A DNA stretch of 64,000 nucleotides, from contig JBAVAQ010000046.1 in the NCBI GenBank assembly GCA_049585795.1, forward strand, positions 62,001 through 126,000, read 5' to 3'. A model generated the notes under the pieces. That model had not been told where the DNA came from and did not search any database. It saw only the letters and a program-made list of their open reading frames with translations. Position numbers and translations under genes: made by a program. Numbering within the stretch: the first letter of the stretch is position 1; each line of letters begins with the position of its first letter. Shown here piece by piece: positions 1 through 8,089 of the stretch. The DNA is from JABDBE01 sp049585795 (GTDB lineage Bacteria; Acidobacteriota; Terriglobia; Terriglobales; Acidobacteriaceae).

Positions 1-1349
1 AGGATTTCGAGAGCACGACTGCCGGGGATGTCGTTACCATCCTTCACGCCCCTAGCTTTGAAGTGTCCAGCGTGGATCGCCAACTCGGACCTTCGCCTTT
101 CTACTGGTCGTATGAGGCTGCGGCCGAGGGGCTTTCGCGCAGTGAACCCGGCTTCAGCACTGCTGCCCTGGTCGGACGCTTCGATCTGGAGCCCAGCGTG
201 GCGTTGCCGCTAAAGCTTGGCGGATGGTCGTTCCGTCCGGAATTTTCGCTCCGCGACACCGAGTATACCCAGCAACTTGGAACCTCTAGCAGCGGGGCCA
301 GAGTGGCGGAGTCTGATCCTACCAATCGGTGGGCAGTCGAAGGCTCAGTGGAAGTGCGGCCACCCGCTCTGAGCCGCATCTTTGATCGCGAGTTCATGGG
401 ACGCAAGTGGAAACATGTGGTTGAACCCCGCGTGGCTTACAGCTATGTGACAGGGGTCAACAATTTCGCGAACATTCTGCGTTTTGACGAACGCGATATT
501 CTCGCCAATACGAATGAAGTGGAATATGGGGTGGTGAATCGCCTTTACGCCAAGCGCGTGTCAAGCCAAGCGGAAGATTGCAAGAAGCCTGCAATGCCCG
601 CGCTGTTTATCGGGGGCGCGCCTGTTCCCAACCGTATCCCGTGGGAGCGGCCGGGCGAAACCGCCGAGGCGCCCTGCAAGACCGAGCCGCAAGTGCGCGA
701 GATCGTAACTTGGGAGCTTGCCCAGAAATACTTCATCAATCAGACCTTTGGCGGCGCCCTAGTCACTGGGCAGAGCAACATCTTTACCAGCACCGCGGAC
801 CTGACCGGCACTACATTCTTGACCACGCCTCGTCATCTTTCACCGCTCATCTCCCGGCTGCGTGTTCAGGCTAGCGACCGGACTGATATCGAGTGGGACG
901 TGGACTACGATTTTGTGCGCGGCGGCCTGAATGCCAGTACGATTTTCGCAAATTACCGCGTCGGTCCATTCACCGTGGGGGGCGGCGATGCCTACCTGCA
1001 AGAGCCGGGTGAATGTGCCGTCAGCACTTGCATGTTCAACACGACCACGGATCCGAATATTCTTTTCTGGCCGGAGCTCTTCAATCAGTTCCGGCTTTTG
1101 CTGGGTTACGGACACACCGGCAAACAGGGTTTCAGCGTTGCGACCAATGTTGGATTCGATGCGAAGTTAGGATTTGTCCAGTACGCGGCCGCCCAGGCCA
1201 CGTATAACTGGGATTGCTGTGGAATAAGCCTGGAATTTCGGCGCTTCGCCCTGGGCGAAGTGCGAAATGAGAACCAGTATCGCTTCACGTTCGCTCTGGC
1301 AAACCTCGGCGCGCTTGGCAATCTCAGACGCACGGAAAGACTGTTCTAG
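1..1349 (+). CDS. lptD: LPS-assembly protein LptD, C-terminal part (5' truncated by window edge)
   Basis: The reading frame is open from the window edge (first complete codon at base 3) and ends at 1349, so about 448 C-terminal residues are visible. LptD is the outer-membrane beta-barrel that receives LPS from the LptA bridge and inserts it in the outer leaflet. Visible are the conserved segment DRQLGPSPFYWSYEA, long runs of alternating polar/aromatic strands, and a terminal Phe (RRTERLF) typical of BAM-inserted barrels. Several cysteines occur (a GECAVSTC stretch and a CC pair), so disulfides are possible, as known for LptD. The DsbA-like and SurA-like genes downstream fit a shared role in barrel maturation. 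The N-terminal OstA domain lies outside the window. Confidence 0.85.
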   Translation, partial: DFESTTAGDVVTILHAPSFEVSSVDRQLGPSPFYWSYEAAAEGLSRSEPGFSTAALVGRFDLEPSVALPLKLGGWSFRPEFSLRDTEYTQQLGTSSSGARVAESDPTNRWAVEGSVEVRPPALSRIFDREFMGRKWKHVVEPRVAYSYVTGVNNFANILRFDERDILANTNEVEYGVVNRLYAKRVSSQAEDCKKPAMPALFIGGAPVPNRIPWERPGETAEAPCKTEPQVREIVTWELAQKYFINQTFGGALVTGQSNIFTSTADLTGTTFLTTPRHLSPLISRLRVQASDRTDIEWDVDYDFVRGGLNASTIFANYRVGPFTVGGGDAYLQEPGECAVSTCMFNTTTDPNILFWPELFNQFRLLLGYGHTGKQGFSVATNVGFDAKLGFVQYAAAQATYNWDCCGISLEFRRFALGEVRNENQYRFTFALANLGALGNLRRTERLF

Positions 1350-1470
1350 CTCGCTGGACGTGAAGCGATCACGGCTGTTCCCGATTGTATGGACCACCCT
1401 CGTGAAAATTGTGGACGCTACAGGTCGCGGCGCTGCTAACCAAAAGATCGCGGAGCCGGCTTTCCCAGAG

Positions 1471-2982
1471 ATGCGCATGGGATCTTCGTCGGCGACTGAG
1501 CTGATTTTGCTTGCTCTGATCACGGCCGTAGCAGCTTGCCTTCGCTTGCATTCGCTAGCCGTGAAATCTTTTTGGTTTGACGAGGGAGTAAGCGTCGCCA
1601 TCGCCCGCCTGGATTGGTATAACTTTGCCCGCATCCTATCGCGGCGCGAAGCCAACATGTCTTTGTACTACTTTCTCCTTCATTTCTGGCTGCATCTTGG
1701 GGGAAGCGAGTTTTTCGTTCGGTCGCTTTCGGTTCTTTTTGCCATCGCCTCGATCCCAGTCATTTACCTCTTGGGACGCCGTCTCTTTGACTCGCGAGTT
1801 GGACTGGTTGCAGCGGCATTGCTCGCGGTCAACGCTTATCACGTCCAATATTCGCAGGACGCACGCAGCTATTCGCTGATGGTGCTCCTGTGTCTGCTTT
1901 CGAGTCTGTATTTCTTGAAGTGCCTGAACCAGCCGTCTCGGCGCAATCGCGTTGCCTATGTCATCTGCAGCACGCTAGCGGTCTATGCTCAATTCTTTTC
2001 TCTGCTGCTGGTGATTGCCCAATGGCTTTCCTTGAAGATGCTGGATCAAAAGCAGGTCCCCCGGCAGAGCAAAAAAGACTGGCGGTGGATCGCACTGCTG
2101 GTGTCGCCCATCTTGCTTTTCGTCGCGACCACGGGCACTGGTCCGCTGCGCTGGGTGCAACGCCCCGGCCTGAAGGATCTTTGGGTATTTGGGTTGCATC
2201 TGACGGGAAACGGTGGGCCGTTGTTGTTGCTTGCATGTGTGGCGGCCTGCGTGGCAGCTCTGCTTCCAGCTTGGCCGACGCATAAATTGGGGCGCGTACC
2301 TTGGGACGCTTGGCGTTACCGCTTTCTCCTGTCCTGGCTGGTTCTTCCGACCGCGTTTATTTTGGCGCTGTCATTGATCAAACCGTTGTTTGTCCCCCGC
2401 TATTTTATTTTCTGTTTACCGGCGCTTCTGCTGCTGGTAGCTTGCGGAATTGCCCGCCTTCGCCCTGCACTCATGGCGCCTGCTCTTTTGCTCGTTCTCA
2501 TTTTTTCTGTCAAGGGAACGATCGACTATTACAAACACGATCTGGACATCCAACGCGATGATTGGCGATCCGCGACTCGCTACTTGCTGAACCATGTTCA
2601 ATCCGGGGACGCTGTACTGTTTCATGTGCCCATGGGCCGGATGCCTTACGAGTTCTACCATTCCGCGTTGGAGCCGAAGTCAGCCGCTCCAATTGTTCTG
2701 TATCCGCATCACGGCGATCGCATCACGTTTCTTGATTTCGTGGAGAAGCCCAATGACACGGACCTTGAACGCCTGCTTCCCCAACATCCGCGCGCTTGGC
2801 TCGTTCTTACCTATGCCGAAACTCAGTCGGGATTGCCGGACGCGAGGTCGATTGAACTAACCAATTTGCTGAAGAAGTTCTATCCAACGGTTGAGCAGCG
2901 CAATTTCCCGGGAATCGAGATTCTGTTTTTCAGCGCCCGAGATTTTGCAGCAAAGCTATCACCGCAAGGCTCGACGTATTAG
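1471..2982 (+). CDS. Integral-membrane glycosyltransferase, ArnT/PMT-like (GT-C fold)
   Basis: About 503 residues with a dozen or so hydrophobic segments. Near the N-terminus, SFWFDEGVSVAIARL carries the Asp-Glu pair typical of GT-C enzymes that use a polyprenyl-phosphate sugar donor (ArnT/PMT_2/GT39-83-like). After it come the periplasmic-loop segment SLYYFLLHFWLHLGG and YSQDARSYSL. A soluble C-terminal part of about 130 residues follows the last membrane span. The frame stays open upstream to 1267 inside lptD, but the membrane domain begins just after ATG 1471, so I take that start (a GTG at 1402 is the alternative). Sugar donor and acceptor cannot be told; the LPS/envelope neighbourhood suggests lipid A, core or protein glycosylation. 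Confidence 0.7.
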   Translation: MRMGSSSATELILLALITAVAACLRLHSLAVKSFWFDEGVSVAIARLDWYNFARILSRREANMSLYYFLLHFWLHLGGSEFFVRSLSVLFAIASIPVIYLLGRRLFDSRVGLVAAALLAVNAYHVQYSQDARSYSLMVLLCLLSSLYFLKCLNQPSRRNRVAYVICSTLAVYAQFFSLLLVIAQWLSLKMLDQKQVPRQSKKDWRWIALLVSPILLFVATTGTGPLRWVQRPGLKDLWVFGLHLTGNGGPLLLLACVAACVAALLPAWPTHKLGRVPWDAWRYRFLLSWLVLPTAFILALSLIKPLFVPRYFIFCLPALLLLVACGIARLRPALMAPALLLVLIFSVKGTIDYYKHDLDIQRDDWRSATRYLLNHVQSGDAVLFHVPMGRMPYEFYHSALEPKSAAPIVLYPHHGDRITFLDFVEKPNDTDLERLLPQHPRAWLVLTYAETQSGLPDARSIELTNLLKKFYPTVEQRNFPGIEILFFSARDFAAKLSPQGSTY

Positions 2983-2991
2983 GATGTTGCC

Positions 2992-3834
2992 ATGCTTGTT
3001 TCGGCAGCAACCGCCCCCAAACGCGATGCGCTCGACGCGAACATCCGTAGGTTGGGTCGAACCTTGGTCGCCTATTCTGGCGGCGTGGACTCCGCGTTCC
3101 TAGCCTGGGTTGCTTATCAGGTGCTGCGCACGGACATGCTCGCGGTAATCGCTGATTCGCCCAGCCTGGCTCGTACCCATCTCAACGATGCCGTTGCCTT
3201 TGCTCGCGAGCAAAGCATTCCTCTCGAAATCGTCACTACCGGCGAACTCGACCGAGCCGATTACGCGCGCAACGACGGCTCCCGCTGTTTCCATTGCAAG
3301 GATGAACTGTTCACGGTCATGGAAGCCTTTCGGGTGGCACAAGGATTCGACTCGATCGCTTACGGAGTCAATGTGGATGACCAGGGCGATTTTCGACCTG
3401 GACAAATTGCTGCCAGCCAGCACCACGTCGCTGCGCCTCTGCTCGAAGCTGGACTGACCAAGCAAGAAATCAGAGAATTAGCCCGCATCGCTAATTTGCA
3501 GGTTTGGGACAAACCGGCTTCGGCTTGCCTGTCTTCGCGGATCGAGTACGGCCGTCCGGTCACGCGCGAGGCACTGAGCACGGTCGAGCAGGGTGAAGAC
3601 GCAATTCGTGGGCTGGGCTTTCGACAGTTCCGCGTGCGTCATCATGGCGAAAGTGTGCGCATTGAAATTGCCAGCGACGAATTACCGCGTGCTCTTAGTT
3701 CCACCATGGCCTCTGAATTTACACGCATTTTCAAAGCTCTCGGCTTCAAATTCGTAACTCTGGATCTTGAGGGGTTCCGTTCTGGCTCGATGAATTCTTT
3801 ATTGCCAGCCGAACAACTCTTCCGCAAGCTTTGA
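2992..3834 (+). CDS. larE: ATP-dependent sacrificial sulfur transferase LarE family
   Basis: 280 residues of the adenine-nucleotide alpha-hydrolase (PP-loop) superfamily. The N-terminus has the pyrophosphate-binding loop YSGGVDSAFLAW near residues 28-40. Two cysteines follow in CFHCKDELF (about 99-102), and ACLSSRIEYG near residue 179 matches the position of the sacrificial Cys176 of Lactobacillus plantarum LarE, whose sulfur is transferred to pyridinium dicarboxylate during synthesis of the nickel-pincer cofactor of lactate racemase. No larB, larC or larA lies nearby, so the physiological acceptor is unclear. The ATG lies 9 nt after the glycosyltransferase stop, so the two are probably co-transcribed. 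Confidence 0.85.
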   Translation: MLVSAATAPKRDALDANIRRLGRTLVAYSGGVDSAFLAWVAYQVLRTDMLAVIADSPSLARTHLNDAVAFAREQSIPLEIVTTGELDRADYARNDGSRCFHCKDELFTVMEAFRVAQGFDSIAYGVNVDDQGDFRPGQIAASQHHVAAPLLEAGLTKQEIRELARIANLQVWDKPASACLSSRIEYGRPVTREALSTVEQGEDAIRGLGFRQFRVRHHGESVRIEIASDELPRALSSTMASEFTRIFKALGFKFVTLDLEGFRSGSMNSLLPAEQLFRKL

Positions 3835-3924
3835 TCGGTGGAGAGCTCTTTCCGGAATCGTGGCAAAACCCGCATGGTTAGCCTCTTCGATGTGCTCCGT
3901 ATGAGATAATCATATTCATTCCCA

Positions 3925-4884
3925 ATGTGCAGGCGGTTCTTAAAGATGCTATGGCGACGTTCGATCCTCGTTCTCTTGCTGGTTTGCCTGGGCTGTTCCG
4001 CTCAGTTAGCCCCGTTGAATTCCGACCTGACTCACAAAATCGAGCGCCAGGTCCGTGTTACATACAGCATTCCCGCGAGCGTAAAGATCACGGTCGGCCC
4101 GCCCCGGCCTAGTGACTTTGCGAATTATGATGCTTTGACTATTACCATCGAAGGCGAAGAAAAAAAACAGACCTATGAATTTCTTCTTTCCAAAGATGGC
4201 AAGACCCTGGCTCGAATGACCAAGCTAGACCTGACTAAAGATCCGTACGCCGAGGCGATGAAGAAGATCGATCTGAACGGACGTCCCACGCGTGGCAACA
4301 AGGACGCCAAAGTGGTGGTGGTCAACTTCGATGACTTCGAGTGTCCATTTTGTTCGCGCATGCACCAGACGTTGTTTCCCGAACTTCTGAAGGAATACGG
4401 GGACCGCGTAGAATTTGTCTACAAGGATTACCCTTTGACAGAGATTCATCCCTGGGCGGTGCACGCGGCCGTGGATGCGAACTGTTTGGCTGCCCAAAAC
4501 AACGACGCATATTGGGACTTCGCCGACTATATTCACAGCAACCAGCACGAAGTTAATTCGCAAAAGGGACGCGATGCGCAGTTTGCTGCGCTGGATCGGT
4601 TGACTCTTGAGCAGGGGCAGAAACATAACCTCGACCAGGCCAAACTTCAGGCTTGCGTCAAGGCGCAAAATGAAGACGCGATTAAAGCTTCAATGCACGA
4701 AGCCGAGGGCGTGGGCGTAAGCGCTACGCCGACTCTGTTCGTGAACGGGCAGGAAATGGATGGGGCGCTTCCCATCAGCGAAATGCGGGCAGCCATCGAC
4801 GCGGCTTTGCAGCGGGCGGGAGTCCCGGTGCCATCGCAGGCGCCAGCCACGGCCGCCGGTGATCCACAGCCGCCCAGTAAATAG
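3925..4884 (+). CDS. DsbA-like thioredoxin-fold lipoprotein
   Basis: 319 residues. The N-terminus has basic residues, a hydrophobic stretch and a lipobox ending in LVCLGC (lipid-attachment Cys at about 24), so this should be a periplasm-facing lipoprotein. A roughly 80-residue N-terminal domain is followed by a Thioredoxin_4/DsbA-like domain with the redox motif CPFC (about residue 140, in DDFECPFCSRMH) and the cis-Pro loop GVSATPTLFVNG. Further cysteines (ANCLAAQ, QACVKA) may form a second disulfide. It probably oxidises or isomerises disulfides in exported proteins. A GATAAT hexamer at 3905-3910 could be the -10 element. The next gene, a SurA-like chaperone, starts 15 nt downstream. Confidence 0.8.
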   Translation: MCRRFLKMLWRRSILVLLLVCLGCSAQLAPLNSDLTHKIERQVRVTYSIPASVKITVGPPRPSDFANYDALTITIEGEEKKQTYEFLLSKDGKTLARMTKLDLTKDPYAEAMKKIDLNGRPTRGNKDAKVVVVNFDDFECPFCSRMHQTLFPELLKEYGDRVEFVYKDYPLTEIHPWAVHAAVDANCLAAQNNDAYWDFADYIHSNQHEVNSQKGRDAQFAALDRLTLEQGQKHNLDQAKLQACVKAQNEDAIKASMHEAEGVGVSATPTLFVNGQEMDGALPISEMRAAIDAALQRAGVPVPSQAPATAAGDPQPPSK

Positions 4885-4899
4885 TGCCGAGAGGATTCA

Positions 4900-5970
4900 T
4901 TGAAAACCAACCCGCTAGTTCGTCTCTTCGTGGCCGCACTTCTTGCCGTTTCTCTTCTTGGGTTTTGCTTGGGCTGTGGAAGCAAGTCGGCAGGTGATGA
5001 CGTTGCCGCAACCGTCGACGGCCGCAAGATCTACCAGGCCGATGTCGAGAAATACTTCGACAACCAGACTGCGGGTTCTCAGCAGCGGCCCGTGGGCGAA
5101 CAAGCCACCAGCCTGCGCTTGAGCATCTTGCGCGAGCTGGTGGATAACGAAATCCTCATGCGGCGCGCGGAAAAACTCGGCCTGCTGGCCACCGACGACG
5201 AAGTCGAGCGCAAGCTCAACGAGATCAAGTCGCCTTACACCAAAGAGGAATTCGACGCCCGCATGAAGGAAAAGAAACTCACGCTCGATGACTTCAAGCG
5301 TGATCTGCGCCGCTCACTGACGGTAGATAAGGTTCTGAACAAAGAGGTGACGTCGAAGATCAACGTTTCCGACCAGGACATCACGAATTACTACAACGCG
5401 CACAAGGCCGAGTTCAACTTAGTTGAGCCTCAGTATCACCTGGCTCAAATCTTCGTAACCATAGCGCCGAATCCCCAGGTCCACAATCTGAAGAACGACA
5501 AGGCGCTGAACGAGGCGGATGCGCGTAAGAAAATTCAAATGCTGGTCAACCGACTGGATAGCGGCGACGATTTCGGCACGCTCGCGATGGACTATTCCGA
5601 AGATCCGGAGACTTCGGGAAATGGCGGCGACTTGGGCTTTACGCCGGAATCGTCCTTGAAGAATACCGATCCGGTCACTCGCGATGCTGTCATCAAGTTA
5701 AAGCCTGGCCAATACACCCCGGTGATCACCGTCATCAATCCGATGACCAAACAGCTGATCGGCTTCCGCATCGTGAAACTGATTGCCAAAGAAAGTGCCG
5801 GACAACGGGAACTGTCCGATCCCCGAGTACAGGAGGCAATCCGCTCCCAGCTTCGCGACCGGCGGGAGCAACTCCTGAAGGCGGCTTATTACGAGGTATT
5901 GCGCGATCAGGCCAAAGTGGAAAACTATTACGCGGAGAAAGTGCTGGCAGGCAATGGCACTGCGAACTGA
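4900..5970 (+). CDS. SurA/PpiC-type parvulin peptidyl-prolyl isomerase lipoprotein
   Basis: 356 residues. The signal sequence ends in LGFCLGCG, a lipobox with Cys at about residue 26, so it is probably anchored to a membrane facing the periplasm. A SurA N-like helical chaperone domain follows (about 35-165), then a parvulin domain (about 170-290) with YHLAQIFVTI, DFGTLAMDYSEDPETSGNGGDLGF and LKPGQYTPVI, and a helical C-terminus. It probably assists folding of outer-membrane proteins such as LptD. The start is TTG: no ATG/GTG is available before the signal peptide, and GAGAGG lies just upstream. It follows the DsbA-like gene at 15 nt, which implies an operon for folding of exported proteins. 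Confidence 0.8.
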   Translation: MKTNPLVRLFVAALLAVSLLGFCLGCGSKSAGDDVAATVDGRKIYQADVEKYFDNQTAGSQQRPVGEQATSLRLSILRELVDNEILMRRAEKLGLLATDDEVERKLNEIKSPYTKEEFDARMKEKKLTLDDFKRDLRRSLTVDKVLNKEVTSKINVSDQDITNYYNAHKAEFNLVEPQYHLAQIFVTIAPNPQVHNLKNDKALNEADARKKIQMLVNRLDSGDDFGTLAMDYSEDPETSGNGGDLGFTPESSLKNTDPVTRDAVIKLKPGQYTPVITVINPMTKQLIGFRIVKLIAKESAGQRELSDPRVQEAIRSQLRDRREQLLKAAYYEVLRDQAKVENYYAEKVLAGNGTAN

Positions 5971-6053
5971 GGAGCACTTAGCATTTAGGATTCAGTCCTC
6001 GGCCCTTCCCGCTTTTTGAAGGTTCTGGCTAAGAGCCAAAAGCTAAAAGCTTC
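5971..6053. other. Short convergent intergenic region with repeat-like sequence
   Basis: This 83-bp gap separates the SurA-like gene from the convergent biotin-carrier gene. It holds GCACTTAGCATTTAG, one of several 'agcacttagc' type strings found between genes here (also near 42730, 47200 and 41090), and AGAGCCAAAAGCTAAAAGC. No clear rho-independent terminator was found. Confidence 0.35.
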
Positions 6054-6551
6054 CTACTCCACAATTGCCAACACATCGCCGGCATTGACGTTGGCGCCTT
6101 CGGCAGCCACAATCTTTTGCACCCTGCCTTTCTTTGGTGACTTGATCTCGTTCTGCATCTTCATCGCCTCCACAACCAGGATGCTCTGTCCTGCTTCAAC
6201 CGGCTGCTCCTCGCCGATCAGAACGCGCACCACCTTGCCGGGCATCGGTGCAAAAAGTTTCTTTGGACCTTTTTCGTCCGCGCTCGCACCTCGCCGGCCG
6301 CGCAGTGATCTCGGATCATGCAATTCTGCGAGATAACGGACGCTACCGACCCAAAGATGCATGTCCGTCGCCGTGTGCTCACGTTTGATCTCGTAGGCTT
6401 TTCCCCCGATCAAGACCGATAGCACATCGCGCCGTGCTAGGACTGCGTCAATCTGCATCTCGCGCCCGTTCAATCGGCAATTCCAGGCGGCTTCTGCTCG
6501 CTCAAGTTCGAGCCGGTAGCGTTTACCGTCAATGGCAACGTCGTAGACCAT
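6054..6551 (-). CDS. Biotin carboxyl carrier protein of an acyl-CoA carboxylase
   Basis: 165 residues. The C-terminal biotinyl/lipoyl domain (about 95-165) has the motif VVEAMKMQNEIKSP, whose Lys (about residue 131) is the biotin-attachment site, and the fold start KLFAPMPGKVVRVLIG. The N-terminal half resembles the linker/BT-like part of the biotin-carrying region of propionyl-CoA-type carboxylase alpha subunits rather than E. coli AccB. It sits 6 nt after accC in the same direction, so carrier and biotin carboxylase are made together as a split alpha subunit. A matching carboxyltransferase beta subunit lies at 61.5-63 kb. BirA, which would biotinylate it, is at 25.3-26.3 kb. Confidence 0.85.
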   Translation of the reverse strand: MVYDVAIDGKRYRLELERAEAAWNCRLNGREMQIDAVLARRDVLSVLIGGKAYEIKREHTATDMHLWVGSVRYLAELHDPRSLRGRRGASADEKGPKKLFAPMPGKVVRVLIGEEQPVEAGQSILVVEAMKMQNEIKSPKKGRVQKIVAAEGANVNAGDVLAIVE

Positions 6552-6557
6552 AAGAGC

Positions 6558-8084
6558 TTAGTCACCCAGCCCTTCTACCCTTGCCGCGCGTTTCCAAGCC
6601 GATGTCGCAATGCCATTTACGGGTGCGCTCCCGGCAGCCGATAAGTTTCCACTGCCGACGGCCGACGCCGGATCCAGGATAGCGAATATCCCAGCGGCGA
6701 TGGCTGCGACCTCCGCATCCTCGCGCTGAATGTGAGGAGGAGGCGCCTTCAACAATCGATCCAGGTAACCAGTGTCCACTTTCCCAGCCTGAAAATCAGC
6801 ATCGGTCAGAATGCGGCGGAACAGTGAGATGTTGGTCTTGATTCCACCCACAAAATACTCATGCAGCGCGCGAGTCAAGCGTGAGATCGCCTGCTTCCGG
6901 TCACTTCCATATCCGATCAGCTTGGCCAGCAGCGGGTCGTAATCGATAGGCACTGTCCAGCCTTCGTACATGCCGCTGTCGCGGCGAATTCCCGGCCCCG
7001 AGGGCGATAGCAACAACGTGATCTTCCCCGGACTCGGAAAATAATTGTTGTCAGGATCCTCGGCGTAGATTCGGCACTCAATGGCGTGTCCGCGGATGTG
7101 AATGTCTTCCTGTCGAAACGGCAGTTTCTCGCCAGCTGCGATTCGAATCTGCAGATGCACAAGGTCCAGCCCCGTGATGAGTTCGGTCACGGGATGCTCC
7201 ACCTGCAGGCGCGTATTCATTTCGAGGAAATAGAAATTCTTGTCCTGGTCGACCAGGAATTCTACTGTTCCCGCGTTCGCGTAATTCGCCGCCCTAGCCA
7301 CTCGAACCGCGACCTCGCCCATACGACGGCGCATATCCGAATCAACGATCGGAGACGGTGACTCCTCGAGCACCTTCTGATGCCGGCGTTGGATGGAACA
7401 TTCTCGCTCGCCGAGATAAACCGTGTTGCCATGCTCATCCGCCAGTATCTGCATTTCGATGTGGCGCGGATTAATGATTGCCTTCTCGATGTATACTTCG
7501 CGGTCGCCGAACGCCCGCTCGGCTTCGCTCTGCGCCGCTTCCAGAGCGGATTTCAATTCCCTCGGCGTATGCACTAAACGCATGCCCTTTCCGCCGCCGC
7601 CCGCTGCTGCCTTCAGCATCACCGGATAACCAATCTTCGTTGCCACCTGCTCGGCTTGGTCGGCAGATTCGAGCCCTCGCGAGTTTCCGGGCACAAACGG
7701 AACTCCGGCTTTTTCCATTTCTTGCCGCGCCCTCGTCTTCGATCCCATCATTTCCATTGAGGCGGGACTGGGGCCAATGAACTTCACACCAGCGTCCATG
7801 CAGGCTTGGGCGAATTTCGCATTCTCGGATAAAAATCCGTACCCGGGATGAATCGCATCCGCCTCGCTCTGTTTCGCAACCTCTAATATTTTCGTGATGT
7901 TCAGATAGGATTCTGTGGCTGCGGCGACCCCGATGGGGTAAGCCTCGTCCGCTTTGCGAACATGCAGTGAAGCGCGATCGACGTCTGAATAAACCGCAAC
8001 GGATGGGATTCCGAGCTCGCGGCAGGCGCGGATGACCCGCACCGCAATCTCCCCCCGGTTGGCAATAAGGATTTTCTTGAACAG
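6558..8084 (-). CDS. accC: Biotin carboxylase subunit of acyl-CoA carboxylase (probable CTG start)
   Basis: ATP-grasp biotin carboxylase that carboxylates biotin on the carrier with ATP and bicarbonate. Visible are PGYGFLSENA, the glycine-rich ATP loop KAAAGGGGKGMRL, EMNTRLQVEHPVTE and HAIECRIYAEDP. The universally conserved N-terminal segment FKKILIANRGEIAVR is in frame upstream of the first ATG/GTG/TTG-type start (GTG 8042), and only a CTG (8084) precedes it. That CTG lies 9 nt after GGAGGG, a good Shine-Dalgarno, so I assign CTG as start, giving about 508 residues. This is longer than E. coli AccC (about 450) because of a low-complexity C-terminal tail. It follows gatB by 5 nt, and the ribosome-binding site overlaps the gatB end. 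Confidence 0.9.
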   Translation of the reverse strand: MFKKILIANRGEIAVRVIRACRELGIPSVAVYSDVDRASLHVRKADEAYPIGVAAATESYLNITKILEVAKQSEADAIHPGYGFLSENAKFAQACMDAGVKFIGPSPASMEMMGSKTRARQEMEKAGVPFVPGNSRGLESADQAEQVATKIGYPVMLKAAAGGGGKGMRLVHTPRELKSALEAAQSEAERAFGDREVYIEKAIINPRHIEMQILADEHGNTVYLGERECSIQRRHQKVLEESPSPIVDSDMRRRMGEVAVRVARAANYANAGTVEFLVDQDKNFYFLEMNTRLQVEHPVTELITGLDLVHLQIRIAAGEKLPFRQEDIHIRGHAIECRIYAEDPDNNYFPSPGKITLLLSPSGPGIRRDSGMYEGWTVPIDYDPLLAKLIGYGSDRKQAISRLTRALHEYFVGGIKTNISLFRRILTDADFQAGKVDTGYLDRLLKAPPPHIQREDAEVAAIAAGIFAILDPASAVGSGNLSAAGSAPVNGIATSAWKRAARVEGLGD

Positions 8085-8089
8085 GGTTG

